Below are positions 24,142-35,166 of a DNA stretch of 43,375 nucleotides, piece after piece. The position numbers and the translations under genes were made by a program. The DNA is taken from assembly GCA_049999725.1 (NCBI GenBank), contig JBNGIS010016575.1, positions 1-43,375 of the forward strand. The letters are read 5' to 3'. The notes below the pieces were generated by a model, which was given only the letters and a program-made list of their open reading frames with translations, had not been told where the DNA came from and searched no databases. Position 1 is the stretch's first letter, and every line of letters begins with the position of its first letter. Origin of the DNA: Haplomitrium mnioides. Taxonomy: Eukaryota; Marchantiophyta; Haplomitriopsida; Calobryales.

Positions 24142-26950
24142 ATCGAATTCACTTTGTACAGACATTAGAGCAAAGTTGAGAATCCCATTCTTTTACTGAT
24201 TAAGGATCACGTGTGATCCAAGATCTTATTCAATTTCATCAACCGATTTAGTTGAAAACGGAGGCAAGGCTTAGTTTGAATCAATTCAGCACTGTTGTGG
24301 ACTCGTGTAATGCAACGCTGAGAACGTTGAGTTTCAAATTCATGGAACCATCAATCTTCTTACTACATTTTGCATCATTTTGCATCGAATTGACTCTCTC
24401 TTTTCAAAGAAATTTTTGTTTGACAAACGTTGCATTAATAAAGCATTTATCCCATGCTACACTCAATGATGCATTTGAAACTAACGCCCACGCCCCGAAA
24501 ACCATTTCGAAGGCATGGCTGAATTCATTCTGTATTAGACAGACATAAATGCCAGACATTATACTTTTTCATGATCGATTGCCAAATTTAATGTCCAACA
24601 ATCTGGTGTGGTTTTATGAATCTGGACGTTTCATTGAATGTACATTGCCAAATTTCACCGCAACCAACATTAGCACGCCTTGTTTTGGGACACTATTGGG
24701 ACCGGGGCTTACTGTCTGAATTGACAAATTTGGAAATTGCGCTCCAGAAAATTTGGATCTGTCAACAGCAGCTCCCGTTGGAAATTTTGGCTTTTGTTTG
24801 AAGGTTGGACTGCAATACACCTTGTGCACCACGACACTCTCATCCATGTTCCCCCTTGTCGATAACATATCCAACAAACCGTTGTGCCCGCTGTGTGTTT
24901 CGTTGTCCGGGTTAGATCCTTAACGAAACTCGTTTTCAGTTATTGATGTTTGTCTCAACGCATCTGCAAACACAGTAGGCAACACTGGAGAGTTGAGAAA
25001 TTGGATTGCAGTTGGAATGATTCTAAAATATCTAGAGAACAAAAGTAATTATAACCCACGCACTCCAAACTTGCCTCTTCTGGTGTGAGTTCCTGAGCTG
25101 CTGTCGTTTGTTTTGTTTTTCCTGCGAATTTTTTTCCTGCCAAATCTTTTGCAGGCTTCCATCTTCACCGTAGAACTAGCGTTAACTTATAGACGAAAAC
25201 TCGTCTGACTGATTCCTTTCTGGGCTTCTTGTTTGAGTTTAAGGAGATCTTGTGTCTGCACGCCATGGATTCTAGTCTTGCCTCCCTAATCAAAGGAACG
25301 TAACAGACTTGGCAACAACGTGCAATTTGGCAATAATCTGAGTCCAGAATACTGGGTTTGATAAAAGTGTTCGATAAAATGCTAACTGGAATGGAGAAAG
25401 AGTCAAATGCTCCATGACAGCGATGATGTCCATGCAAACTATGGTTGAACAGTTGAGTCCAAACATTCGAACAAAGTCTTTGAGTCTGGATTGACAATAA
25501 ACGATTAGCACCGATGGCAAAGAAATTGTGTGAGTGAGAATATGAAGAAGCTCGTGTAATCTTCGGTATTCAATTATAGATTCCGAGCCTTCAACAGAAG
25601 CACATTTGACAAAATTCTTAACATGCCTTGTGCCAATCCAGTGAATTCAATCAGTGACCGCTTCACTGTTGAAACAATGCACGTTCGCTAAACGTAGCTG
25701 CTCAGTTTTAAACGTTTCTATTGAGAAACTCAGCAGTACAGAGCCTAATGGCGTCCAAATCTCGGCGGCAGATCCCGTGATTCTTTCCCACAGATGTGAT
25801 CGTCAACCATTCCTGATCGAATTTGGCATTATGAAGGTAGACTAGTCAGAGGAAAACAGTCCTCAAAATTGTTTTAGCATCTGTTGTCTGGTAGAAAGAT
25901 GAGAGGTAGACAGATCAGACTTAGAAACTAAACAAGATTTGGGTGACAGTAGTGTCTGTTGTCGGAAGCTAGAGAATCGACACGGGGAATGACAACACGG
26001 ACAAGCGCCTGCTGGGCCACGTATAGAGAGTGAGAGAGAGAAGCGAGAAAGAAAGAACTGATAAATTTCTGTTTGAAGTCCACGGACCAAAGAGAGATGA
26101 TCAGAATTTCGGCTGCCAGTGAACAGTAAGGACAGATCTAGTTCATCGCAGATTCGATGGGAACAAGTGTACAACAGGTTCAAGAGTTCTTGTCTAGAAG
26201 CTATGGCGCAAACATGATTGTTTGGCATGGAGCTCCCACGTTTGTAGCTTTGACAGCGGCGAAAGTTTCCAGTCCTCCGAATTTCTGAAAATCGGCTCCA
26301 CAAAGCTAGGAAGTTTAGGTCTTCAGTCCTCCTATGACCAAGGGCGAATGGGTATCCCTGAGTGATACACAATATCTCCAATGTCCGTGCTTCCACCACG
26401 GATTTCACATTTCACAGTTTCTCTTCCAAGTGTCTAGGAAATCATTTTGGACGATTGGCTGATTGATGGAATTGAAATGACATTGGTTGTAGATTTGCTT
26501 GGTTCTGAAGATCTGCATCGAACTCGTTTTGCTGCAATGGAACCTGCCACTTAACCAAACAATGAGACTGGCCGAACCCGCATTTGATGCTGAAGTACCA
26601 TCTTCCAATAGCTACGGAGCAGACATCATTTTCTGCGCCGCCATTAGCTTGGAAAATGTAAGGCAGAAACATTGGCAAGAAGTGTTTAATCGCCTGTTTC
26701 ATGCAGTGAATATCTGCAAACAAAATTTTCGAAAAGTCGGGAGTGTGCATATGTAGCTGCAGAGGGATTTGGGGGCCCAGTGAAATGCACGAAGGTCCAT
26801 TCCTTTCCCTTGCAATTTCCTTTCAATAGACATTGTATTGACCACTCGTTCTCCGAAGAGGCTCACTTCTCTGAGCTCCAAATTCATCTTCCGTGGCTGG
26901 GCCGATGTATAAAGAAACATGATCTCTTTCTTCATCGATGATCCAGTTTG
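24142..26950. other. Intergenic, no supported gene
   Basis: This holds the 3' flank of FatB and 2.8 kb without a confident gene. Minus-strand frames at 25520-24955 include a Cys-rich stretch (QIARCCQVCYVPL) and a basic one, and 26408-25863 is a Ser/Arg-rich frame. None has motifs I recognise or consistent splice signals. A plus-strand segment around 26640-26700 (ISLENVRQKH) faintly recalls FatB exon 1 (ISLENVPNKN) and could be part of the fragment below. Confidence 0.35.
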
Positions 26951-26959
26951 TGTGTGAGA

Positions 26960-27071
26960 CTAGATCCTTTGTCAAGTACTCATCACTTTGTCAATGAACT
27001 AGTCAGAGATTTCAAAGGCCACAAGAGAGGATCATCCAACTCACACGTGAACAATATACAATGTTTGGAAT
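26960..27071 (+). pseudogene. Second FatB thioesterase fragment, truncated
   Basis: The stretch CATCACTTTGTCAATGAACT resembles the DNA before FatB exon 5, and the following codons read S-N-S-H-V-N-N-I with the flanking order of the DLDMNSHVNNLKY block. The similarity stops at a 10-N assembly gap (27072-27081). Beyond it, the copia element begins. This suggests a third, mostly lost copy of the thioesterase gene into or beside which the retrotransposon inserted. Confidence 0.6.
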
Positions 27072-27081
27072 NNNNNNNNNN
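27072..27081. other. Assembly gap (10 N)
   Basis: Ten unknown bases mark a scaffold join or masked gap, only 75 bp before the copia 5' LTR. The true distance and any sequence lost here are unknown. Confidence 0.99.
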
Positions 27082-27090
27082 AGTTTGTTG

Positions 27091-27192
27091 GATAAAAGTG
27101 GATGCTGTTATAGAACATAGTATACCCCTATATATAGAATGGATAAAAGTGGATGCTGTTATAGAACATAGTATACCCCTATATATAGAATG
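27091..27192. repeat. Perfect 51-bp tandem duplication across the LTR edge
   Basis: Bases 27091-27141 and 27142-27192 are identical. Each unit contains 15 bp of flank plus the first 36 bp of the copia LTR. The second unit runs on into the full LTR. It is either a real local duplication after insertion or an artefact of joining across the adjacent gap. Confidence 0.95.
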
Positions 27193-27321
27193 GAATGGAT
27201 GTATAGATAAGAGGGACATTCGATCCCTCATCACTATTCTATTGATCAATACATTGAAGGAAGGATTGTGCGGTGTAACGGCTCTCTCAATCTCTCTCTG
27301 TGTGATATGCATACCACAACA
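27157..27321 (+). repeat. Copia 5' LTR
   Basis: 165 bp, starting TGTTATAGAACATAG and ending ACCACAACA. A TATATATA stretch near 27180 may be the promoter. It is 163/165 identical to the 3' LTR by eye (differences near the 3' end). Just after it, ATTATCAGCACGAAG occupies the primer-site position; a similar block follows the 5' LTR in many plant copia elements, but I cannot assign the tRNA. Confidence 0.93.
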
Positions 27322-27639
27322 CATTATCAGCACGAAGTACTCTTCAATACACACAGAGCGAACGAAGGACTCCTCAGTACGCAGAACGAATATACGCACC
27401 ATTTAACACAAGACAGCAATTTTTTTTTACGGCCGCAGACGATTTCGAACAAACGCCCGTCTCCCCGCAACGGTTCCCCGCAACGGTTTTCCCCACCTGT
27501 TTCCTATTTTCCATTTTTTTTCTCTACTTTGTAGTTTACGTACTAACACCAAAAAAAAAAACAAAAAAACCAAAAACAAAACAAAGAGGATCTTAGGGCT
27601 CCCAATTCTTTTTTTTCTTCCCGTTGCCGCGACCCCTCC

Positions 27640-27995
27640 TTCGCGCGCGTTTCCTTCTTGTGGCATCCACATTTTTTGCTCGCAGGCGCTTGTTCTTTCT
27701 CGTGGCATCGATCATTTGCTTTGCTTGTTCCTCCTTGTGGAATCCACATTTTGCTCGCAGGCGCTGTTCCTTCTTGTGGCCTCAACATCTGCTCGCGGCG
27801 CTGTTCCTTCTTGTGGCCTCAACATTTGCTCGAGGCGCGTTTCCTTCTTGTGGCATCCACATTTTTGCTCATAGGCGCGTTTCCTTCTTGTGGCATCCAC
27901 ATTTTTGCTCGCGGCGCTGTTCCTTCTTGTGGCATCAACATTTGCTCGTGGCGCTTGCTCCTTTCTTGTGCATCGATCTTTGCACGTCTCTCGTT
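27640..27995 (+). repeat. Copia leader tandem array 1
   Basis: A motif TTCCTTCTTGTGGCATCCAC followed by TTTTGCTCGCGGCGC recurs about every 35-50 bp, around eight times, in the untranslated leader between the 5' LTR and gag. Units differ by small changes (CATC/CCTC, CGCAGG/CGCGG). The frames it leaves open encode low-complexity peptides and are not likely genes. Confidence 0.85.
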
Positions 27996-28367
27996 TTTTT
28001 TTTCCCGTTGCTGCAGCTCTCATCCCCGCGCAGGTGCTTCTTCACCCTCTTGTGGCTTCTACATTGCTTGCGCGACCATCGATTCCTTTTTTTTGCTGGC
28101 ATCGACCCGCTTGCGGCTGCTGCTTCTTTTTTTTCCTTGGCATCGACCTTGCTTACCCGCAGCTGTTATTCCCTTCCTCTTCTGGCATCGACACTGCTGT
28201 TGCGCGGCTGTTGGTTCTTCCTTTTGGTTACTTCGACATTGCCTGCGTGGATGTTGGCTCTCTATTTTGTGGCACGAACCTTACTTACGTCTCAATTACT
28301 GGTGAAATCGATTCATATTTCCTTTGGCTTCCATTTATCACCTACATTTATTGGTTCCTACCCTTTT

Positions 28368-28560
28368 TTCGACTGATGTGAGCTACTTCTTGTTCTGAAC
28401 ATTTTCGACTGATCTGAACTATCTCTTGTTCAATCCTAACCCTTTTTTTTTTCGACTGACCTGAAGCACTTCTTGTTTTCTGATCTTGTCAACTGATCAA
28501 CGACACCTCCTTGATTCGGCTCTGATCCTTACGACTGATAAGCGGCACTTCATTTCTCAC
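28368..28560 (+). repeat. Copia leader degenerate array 2
   Basis: A second repeat type has the core TTCGACTGATCTGAAC followed by CTTCTTGTTC. Copies lie near 28369, 28407, 28452 and, more diverged, 28488-28550. It is unrelated to the first leader array and lies between it and gag. Confidence 0.65.
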
Positions 28561-29317
28561 TATTCTTGCTCTTTTGGATTTGGCTCTCTCGAAGGAATAG
28601 CTCACAGTGGCGGCACATCATTCTTCAACATTTCGAATCACTTCATCAACTTTGAGGTCTGCCCCTGTACATCAGTTCTTCACCCTAGTTCTCAGATTTT
28701 TAGGATGATACTCACCCTACCCGACCACATCCGACACCAACCAATCTGGTAATCTTGTCTTTTACACCTTATCGGCATTAGCTGTACCTTTTTTTTTCTC
28801 TCCTTTCTGTTTCCAGCCCTCTCATAACCCAGATCAATTTGCTCGCAATTTTTCTCGTTACAACTATCATTTTTGTTTGTTCCTTGCTACCCGACCCCTG
28901 GGGAACTCCACACCCGCGGCATCCTATTTCTCAGACGAAAACCCTCACCTTTCCGAAAACCTTTTTTTTCGGAAACCCGATTTATAGCTTACACTTGCAG
29001 ACAGATTTGACATTTCCATACATCAGAATCCGATTTTTCGGATTTCGGCTCACCGTCCACTACTCAGGTCTGAAGCAAGACCAGATTTTTAGATCCTTGC
29101 AACACTTCCTACAGGGGATCACAACAAATAGTTGGTACCAGATACAGTAGACAGGAGGACGTCAACAAAATCAAGACGCGACACGAGCACGACACACACA
29201 CATAGCATGGCAGTCTTAACCCAACTGCGCCAATTTCTTTTCTCCTTCCTTCCACTTATGTGCATACCCTGTACCCCACGCTTTCGACCTTCTGTCTTAC
29301 ACAGATCACTCCCTACC

Positions 29318-30280
29318 ATGAACCCAGTAGGTTCCCTCAAGTTTCAGGCTCTGAAACTTGACGGCTCAAACTACCTGTCATGGTCATTGGATATCACTAC
29401 CTATTTAACGTCAAAGGGGATACGCGACATCCTCATAAATGACGAAGGCACAAGCCCAAGAGACGCAGCCAGAGCACTCATCCTCATTCGACACCACCTG
29501 GTGGAACCCCTCAGGTTACAGTACCTGAACTACAGCAATCCCCGGCTATTATGGGATGAACTCAAATTACGATTCGATCACCTGACTTCTATCTCCCTAC
29601 CCGCCGCACGACACGATTGGATCAACCTACGTGTCCAAGACCATACCTCCATCGTGAACTACAACAGTGAACTATTCTGAATAGTTTCACAATTAGCGAT
29701 TTGCGGACACCCTGTCTCTGACGAAGAACAGATAGAGAAAACTCTATCCACATTCCCAGTGAGCAACCTCATACTGGCATCCCAATATCGAAATATGCGC
29801 TTCACCCGATATTCGGAATTGATCGCATATATGCTCCTCGCAGAAAAACACCAATTACTCCTAGTGGAAAACGCAAAGAAGCGACCACCTGGATCTGCGG
29901 CACCACCAGCCAATCCTGAGTCACACTTCACAAAATTCTACCCTCACTCGAGGAACCGAAATACTGAACCTCGAAGAGGAAGAGGAAGAGGAAGGAGCAG
30001 GGGCAACCCACACTTCAGGGGGAGCTCCAGACCCCATACCCCAAACCGAACGCCACCCATTGGTAACAGGGACAAACACTCCCGGCATCACGCCTCAACA
30101 ACACCAGAACGCCGACAGCACTCCTGGACACCAAGAGGCGGACGACAACCGACACGAGGACACAGGAACTTCTCACAACCGAGAAGTCCTCACACTTCCT
30201 GTCAAAGATGTGGTACCCGCGGACATACTCAAACAGTATGCCGAATAACCGCACACCTAGTAACTCTTTACCATAATAGC
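29318..30280 (+). pseudogene. Copia Gag, nonsense-interrupted
   Basis: This is the capsid protein of the copia element. I prefer the start at 29318 because LKFQALKLDGSNYLSWSLD matches the usual N-terminus of this plant copia family; an earlier in-frame ATG is at 29207. The UBN2-type gag region continues (RHHLVEPLRLQYL, LLWDELKLRFDHL). It is cut by TGA at 29678-29680 and resumes in the same frame (HPVSDEEQIEKTLSTF, FTRYSELIAYMLLAE). A basic RGRGRGRSRG patch and a CCHC zinc knuckle (CQRCGTRGHTQTVC, 30200-30241) follow, for RNA binding. Confidence 0.88.
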
Positions 30281-30349
30281 CTCAAATATACACAACCTGA
30301 GATACATGGTAATCTTTCAGAACTTGCAGATGTCGATGAGTATCCCGAC

Positions 30350-30780
30350 TTCAACCTACAGCCAGAGAGCCATACCCTACAACATTTGGCTCCAACTCAC
30401 ACAGACCCATTCAACAACACTTGCATTGTTGACAGTGGATCATCACACACCATTCTACAGGACCGAAGACATTTCACTTCGGTAACCCTATCATCAAGAA
30501 CTATGACCACCATCTCCGACCATAACCAAATCGAAGAAGGATATGGACCAGCTACAATCCGTTTTCCGAACGGAACCACACTAAGCATAGCATCTGCTAT
30601 CTATGCTCCCACAGCAACCAGAAATCTCATTAGTTTTCGAGATATTCGACAAAATGGATACCATATCCAGACTGGGAACGCATGCCAAGGGGAAGTCCTC
30701 CACATTCTACTGCACACAGATAACGGTATGCAGATACAAGAAACATTTCCTCTCTCTCCACCAGGCCTTTACACGACTGA
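30350..30780 (+). pseudogene. Copia aspartic protease domain
   Basis: In the gag-pol frame, CIVDSGSSHTILQDRRHF (catalytic Asp at about 30431) is the standard copia protease core, followed by TMTTISDHNQIEEGYGPATI and a beta-rich segment. The domain itself is uninterrupted. It would process the polyprotein, but flanking stops prevent normal expression. Confidence 0.85.
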
Positions 30781-30799
30781 AATCCACTCATACCATGCA

Positions 30800-31792
30800 T
30801 CCACTGCGAGAGTATCTGATACCCAGCTATGGCACAACAGACTGGGACATCCTGGCAAGGACATGTTTTACCGACTCAAACACGACAACATAGGCATTCC
30901 TGACAATGTTCGACCCATATCTCAGCACTCCCCATGCATGGCATGTGCACAAGGCAAACTACGGATTGCTCCTTCAAAACGAAGAAGGACTACCACCATA
31001 CCACGTTTTCTGGAACAAATCCATGCAGACGTCTGTGGTCCCATCCACCCTCCATCTGGACCATTTAGATACTTCCTAGTGACCATTGATGCATCATCCA
31101 AATGGTCCCAAGTGTCCTTACTGACAACCAAAAACATGGTCTTCCCTAAACTTCTGGCACAGATACTGAAGCTGTCATCACAATTCCCGGACTATCCAAT
31201 CAGAAACCTACGAGTAGACAACGCAGGAGAATTCACATCCTCAACATTTGATGACTTCTGCTCATCTGCAGGTATTAACATACAATACTCAGTTCCGCAT
31301 GTCCATTTTTAGAACGGCATAGCTGAATCCGCGATCAAACGCATACAGCTGATCGCCAGACCTTTATTACTAAACACTAGTCTCCCCACATCCGCATGGG
31401 GACACGCGGTGATACACACCGCAGCCCTCATCAAACTCAGACCATCTGCATTCAACCAGAACTCTCCTCACCACCTAGCAGCTGGAATACCATCGAACAT
31501 CTCACACCTTCGGACATTCAGATGTCTTGTCCTGGTACCCATTCTAGGCCCACACCAAACAAAAATGGGACCACAACGACAAAAAAGGATATACATTGGT
31601 TATGAATCCCCATCAATCATCCGCTACCTGGAACCCACAACATCTGACGTCTTCAAATCTCGGTTTGCAGGCTGTCAATTTTTCGAGGATGTTTTCCCAA
31701 ACCTAATACTAGACAACACCTCTGAAACAACAACAAAAGATAATCCTATATGGCACAACAAATTCCTACTCCATCCTGATTCAAGAACATGA
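30800..31792 (+). pseudogene. Copia integrase, one internal stop
   Basis: The zinc-binding GAG-pre-integrase region shows LWHNRLGHPGKDMFYRL and CMACAQGKL. The DDE core follows with HADVCGPI (D1) and LRVDNAGEF (D2). The third acidic residue is in NGIAES, right after a TAG at 31310-31312 that stands where a Gln codon is expected. The frame then runs on (RKRIYIGYESPSIIRYLEP-type C-terminal block) to TGA at 31790-31792. Only nonsense changes are seen, no frameshift. Confidence 0.87.
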
Positions 31793-31846
31793 CAATCTGA
31801 CTATGAAGTTCAGTGGCTACTTAACTTACAACAAACCCTAATCAAA

Positions 31847-32611
31847 ATGCCAGACGCATTTAATGATATAGCCAGCCTCACCAAATCGCATATTGAGGCA
31901 GCAAACGCTCCTGCCAGACTACAAAAAGACTCAACTGCAACAACAGAGATTGCACCTAAAGCCAAAAGAGGCAGACCATTAGGCTCCAAAAACAAGCCGA
32001 AAACGGATTCACCTTTACTGAGCAACCCTATAGCGCAACAACCTTCAAACTTCATACAAGAAACAATCCATTCACCACCAATACCAGAAAATGATGAAAT
32101 CGCGATTGACTACACATTTACTGGTCATATCTGGAAATGTGACCAAACCAATATGGACGACATGTTCGCCTATTCAGTATCCCAGACTATAGACAATACC
32201 ATTCCCGATCCAATATCGGTACAAGATGCACAATCCAGGACAGATTGGCCACAATGGGAACAGGCCATACACTCAGAACTGGACTCCCTCATAAACCGAC
32301 AAGTATTTGGATCAGTCATACCTGCCACACCAGACATGAACCTGACAGACTACAGGTTTATATTTGTCAAGAAAAGGAATGCAAAAGGAGAAGTCACGAG
32401 ATACAAAGCAAGACTAGTCGCAAAAGGATACACTCAAATCCCTGGACGAGACTACAATCTGACATACTCACCAGTCATGGACACAATCACATATCGATAC
32501 ATGATAGCGTTTGCAATCCAACGCAATCTCACCATGCATATCATGGATGTTATCACTGCATACTTATATGGCATACTTGACACTCAAATTTTTATGAAAG
32601 CCCCCCCTTGA
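31847..32611 (+). pseudogene. Copia reverse transcriptase, N-terminal part
   Basis: It begins with the hydrophilic inter-domain region (RGRPLGSKNKPK), followed by the RT fingers: WPQWEQAIHSELDSLI, YRFIFVKKRNAKGEVTRYKA, RLVAKGYTQIPGRDYN and YSPVMDTITYR. The first catalytic Asp lies in MDVITAYLYGILD. The frame ends MKAPP then TGA, just after a C7 run; one base of slippage there puts the reading into the frame used by the repeat array and the C-terminal RT half. It is followed by an inserted array rather than by the expected YGLKQ block. Confidence 0.88.
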
Positions 32612-33205
32612 ACTCATCTCCAGGATATCATTCCACATTGAGGGGGAGAAGCAAATAAATGAGATTGGACCTTCTGTCCCTCATAAGCAGAAATATGCAA
32701 GTGGACCTTTTGTCCCTCAAGGCCAGCAATATCAGAATGGATCTTTTGTCCTATACGACCAGAAAAGGAAGAGTAGACCTTTTGTTACTCACAACCAAAC
32801 TGGTAAACAGAGACCTTTTGTCTCCAAAGGCTGAAATTCTGCAGATGGACCTACAGTCCAAAGAAGATACACAAGCCTGATGACAAAACAAGGACCTTCT
32901 GTCCTTATGACAAAAACGAAATGCCAGGCTATGAGTGACATGTTGCAAACAACAGCAGACAGATCATGTATGAGGCCAGCAAACTTGCTGAGCACACATG
33001 ACAACAATGGACCTTCAGTCCTCACAAATGATCTACAAAACATGCAACGATATAATGGGCCTTTAGCCTAGCCAGCAAAGAAGATGTACAATAAACACCA
33101 ACAGGGACCTTTAGTCCCACATCGCCCAAACAGAGGCGTACAAGTAGCAGTGACATCTATGGCAACAAATGGGACATCATCGACAATATCAGACCATAAA
33201 ATGGA
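32612..33205 (+). repeat. In-frame hairpin repeat array inside copia RT
   Basis: A short inverted-repeat motif GGACCTTTTGTCC (GGAC/GTCC arms) recurs about ten times, near 32667, 32711, 32739, 32775, 32810, 32847, 32890, 33008, 33057 and 33105. In the frame of the downstream RT half it reads as GPSVP, GPFVP, GSFVL, RPFVT and GPLVP repeats linked by polar spacers. Only TGA 32832 and TAG 33069 break the frame. A purine-rich GAGGGGGAGAAG at 32640-32651 precedes it and could be a central polypurine tract. Confidence 0.8.
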
Positions 33206-33551
33206 TGTACAAGTCCTGGGATCAATGTACGGACTTAAACAGAGCGGTAGAAACTGGTATCAAAGATTCAAATCAGAGATGATGACCTTAAACTTTACAA
33301 ATGAGGACATAGCACCATGTCTCTTCATGAAACAAGAAAATCCTGAATACGTTATAGTGGCTATATATGTAGATGACATTAATATCTTTGGCACACCACG
33401 ACTGGCCAAAGACACCATTGAGAAACTGAAAGACATATTCGAAATGCGAGACCTCGGCGAACCTGATTTCTGCCTAGGAATACAGTTTGAACATCTACAA
33501 GATGGGATACTAATCCATCAATCCACTTACACATCAAGAATCCTCAAATAG
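33206..33551 (+). pseudogene. Copia reverse transcriptase, C-terminal part
   Basis: The palm resumes with SMYGLKQSGRNWYQRF, CLFMKQENPEY, IYVDDINIFG (catalytic YVDD) and FEMRDLGEPDFCLGIQFE, all typical of plant copia RT. TAG at 33549-33551 stops the frame after TYTSRILK, and the RNase H frame continues in phase beyond it. It is separated from the N-terminal RT half by about 600 bp of repeat array. Confidence 0.9.
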
Positions 33552-33557
33552 TTCAAC

Positions 33558-34373
33558 ATGGATAAAGCTCAACCAATGAGCACTCCAATGGAAATCAGAT
33601 CATCAGACCCCATGAAAGACATGTTCTCAAAAAGAAAGGAAACAGAACCAACACTGGGACCTGAAAAACCATATCTCTTAGCAATAGGGGCACTAATGTA
33701 CCTTGCAAATCAAACAAGACCGGACATAGCGTTTGCTGTAAACCTACTGGCAAGACACAGTTCCCAACCCACTATACGACATTGGAACGGCATCAAAAGG
33801 ATTTTTAGGTACCTTCAAGGAACCACAGATATGGGACTGTTCTTCCCGAAAAATGCAAAACATGACATTATAGGATATGCTGATGCGGGATACTTATCTG
33901 ACCCCGACGACAACAAATCTCAAACAGGATATGTATTCCTTAAAGGGGGCACAACCATATCATGGAAAAGCACAAAACAAACTATTACTACCACCTCTAC
34001 AAACCATGCTGAGATAATAGCTCTGTATGAGGCAAGTAGAGAATGTATTTGGTTACGTCAACTCATTGACCATATCAACTCCAACACATGCCAACCTCTC
34101 ATCCAAGAGCCTACAACTATATTTGAAGATAACAGGCCATGTGTTGACCAAATCGCCCAAGGATTCATCAAGGGTGATAGAATAAAACACATAGCTCCAA
34201 AATTTTTCTATACTCATGAACAACATAATGACAAGATCAAGGTACAATGGATACCTAGTAAACAAAACAGAGCCGATATGTTCACAAAACCTCTACCCCC
34301 TACTCTACACAAAGAACACACAGAGGGTATTGGTCTCAGAAAACTATCTGAAATATACAAGAAGCATACATAA
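33558..34373 (+). pseudogene. Copia RNase H domain
   Basis: This continues the RT frame: YLLAIGALMYLANQTRPDI, FAVNLLARHSSQPT and HWNGIKRIFRYLQGTT (RT connection). RNase H follows with GYADAGYLSDPDDNKSQTGY, STNHAEIIALYEASRE, FEDNRPCVDQI and QWIPSKQNRADMFTKPLP. The catalytic acidic residues (D in YADAG, E in AEI, D in EDN) are all present. It would degrade the RNA strand during cDNA synthesis. It is intact from 33558 to the natural stop. Confidence 0.9.
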
Positions 34374-34845
34374 TCTCATCATCATATCTGAAACTCTGAC
34401 CTGTTGTCAAATATTCCTGATTTATGAGTTGTACTTCTTGATGCATATATATTTATTGATGCTGACCACAGGGTTATTCACAGTTGTGTTATAGTGCAGA
34501 TATTCAAAAACAGATTTGTGATCTCGTGGAGCATATCAGATTCAGGACCAGAGGCAACACGACAGATAGAAGAGAACCGCCTACACGACATCATCATGAG
34601 AAGAACCGCCTACACGCTTCATCATGAGGAGACCGCCTGCACGACATCATCATTTTATGATCTTGGAACAATTTTTGAACATCATACAGATTTTTCATGT
34701 ATTTATTTTATTTAAATACTCTATATGTAGTAGCACTCTTTCCCTCAGAAGAAAGCAAAAGGGTTTTAATGAGACTACACATATTAGAAGTATATAGGAC
34801 ATTACTAGTTTATAAGTGTGGCTGATTAGAGGAGAAGAATCAGCC

Positions 34846-34854
34846 AAGGGGGAG
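34846..34854 (+). promoter_or_regulatory. Copia polypurine tract
   Basis: AAGGGGGAG lies directly before the 3' LTR (starts 34855). This is the plus-strand priming site for cDNA synthesis and confirms the LTR boundary and element orientation. Confidence 0.9.
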
Positions 34855-35019
34855 TGTTATAGAACATAGTATACCCCTATATATAGAATGGAATGGATGT
34901 ATAGATAAGAGGGACATTCGATCCCTCATCACTATTCTATTGATCAATACATTGAAGGAAGGATTGTGCGGTGTAACGGCTCTCTCAATCTCTCTCTGTA
35001 TGATATGCGTACCACAACA
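34855..35019 (+). repeat. Copia 3' LTR
   Basis: 165 bp from TGTTATAG to ACCACAACA, almost identical to the 5' LTR (two changes near the 3' end). It is preceded by the polypurine tract and followed by AATGC, matching four of five bases of the left flank. Confidence 0.95.
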
Positions 35020-35166
35020 AATGCAGAGTTTACTTTGTGAGGAATAATGCGAGACACAAGTAGTGGGCACACTGCCATATTTGAGTTGTGAAGATGGATA
35101 GTGTGGAAACTTCTCTTGTACAAAGTTTTGGCAACTTCTTAGGACATCTAACTCGGTTGGGACTCA

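Larger units (their letters stand above)
27157..35019 (+). mobile_element. Ty1/copia LTR retrotransposon, near complete
   Basis: This is a 7.86-kb element on the plus strand with 165-bp LTRs (TG...CA ends) that differ at only two positions. Flanking 5-mers are GATGC (27152-27156) and AATGC (35020-35024), an imperfect target duplication. Domain order is gag with zinc knuckle, protease, integrase, reverse transcriptase and RNase H, which is the copia order. The coding region is one frame to about 32600 and another thereafter. It carries stops at 29678, 31310, 31790, 32832, 33069 and 33549 and a frameshift near a C7 run, so it is non-autonomous now despite the young LTRs. Three internal tandem arrays are listed separately. 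Confidence 0.93.

Noticed and set aside
25863-26408. 181-codon minus-strand frame rich in Ser, Arg and Leu
   Set aside because: No motif, no splice or promoter support, and the composition fits the antisense of AG-rich DNA (GAGAGAGAGAAG); kept as non-coding.
27624-28381. Two long overlapping plus-strand frames (over 200 codons) in the copia leader
   Set aside because: They come from the CTTCTTGTGGC tandem array, which is open in several frames at once on both strands; the peptides are low complexity with no domain.
30015-30254. Minus-strand frame opposite copia gag
   Set aside because: Shadow of the basic region and zinc knuckle encoded on the plus strand.
32640-32651. GAGGGGGAGAAG as a second 3' LTR polypurine tract
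   Set aside because: No LTR follows it; the real tract is at 34846-34854. It might act as a central tract, which cannot be shown here.
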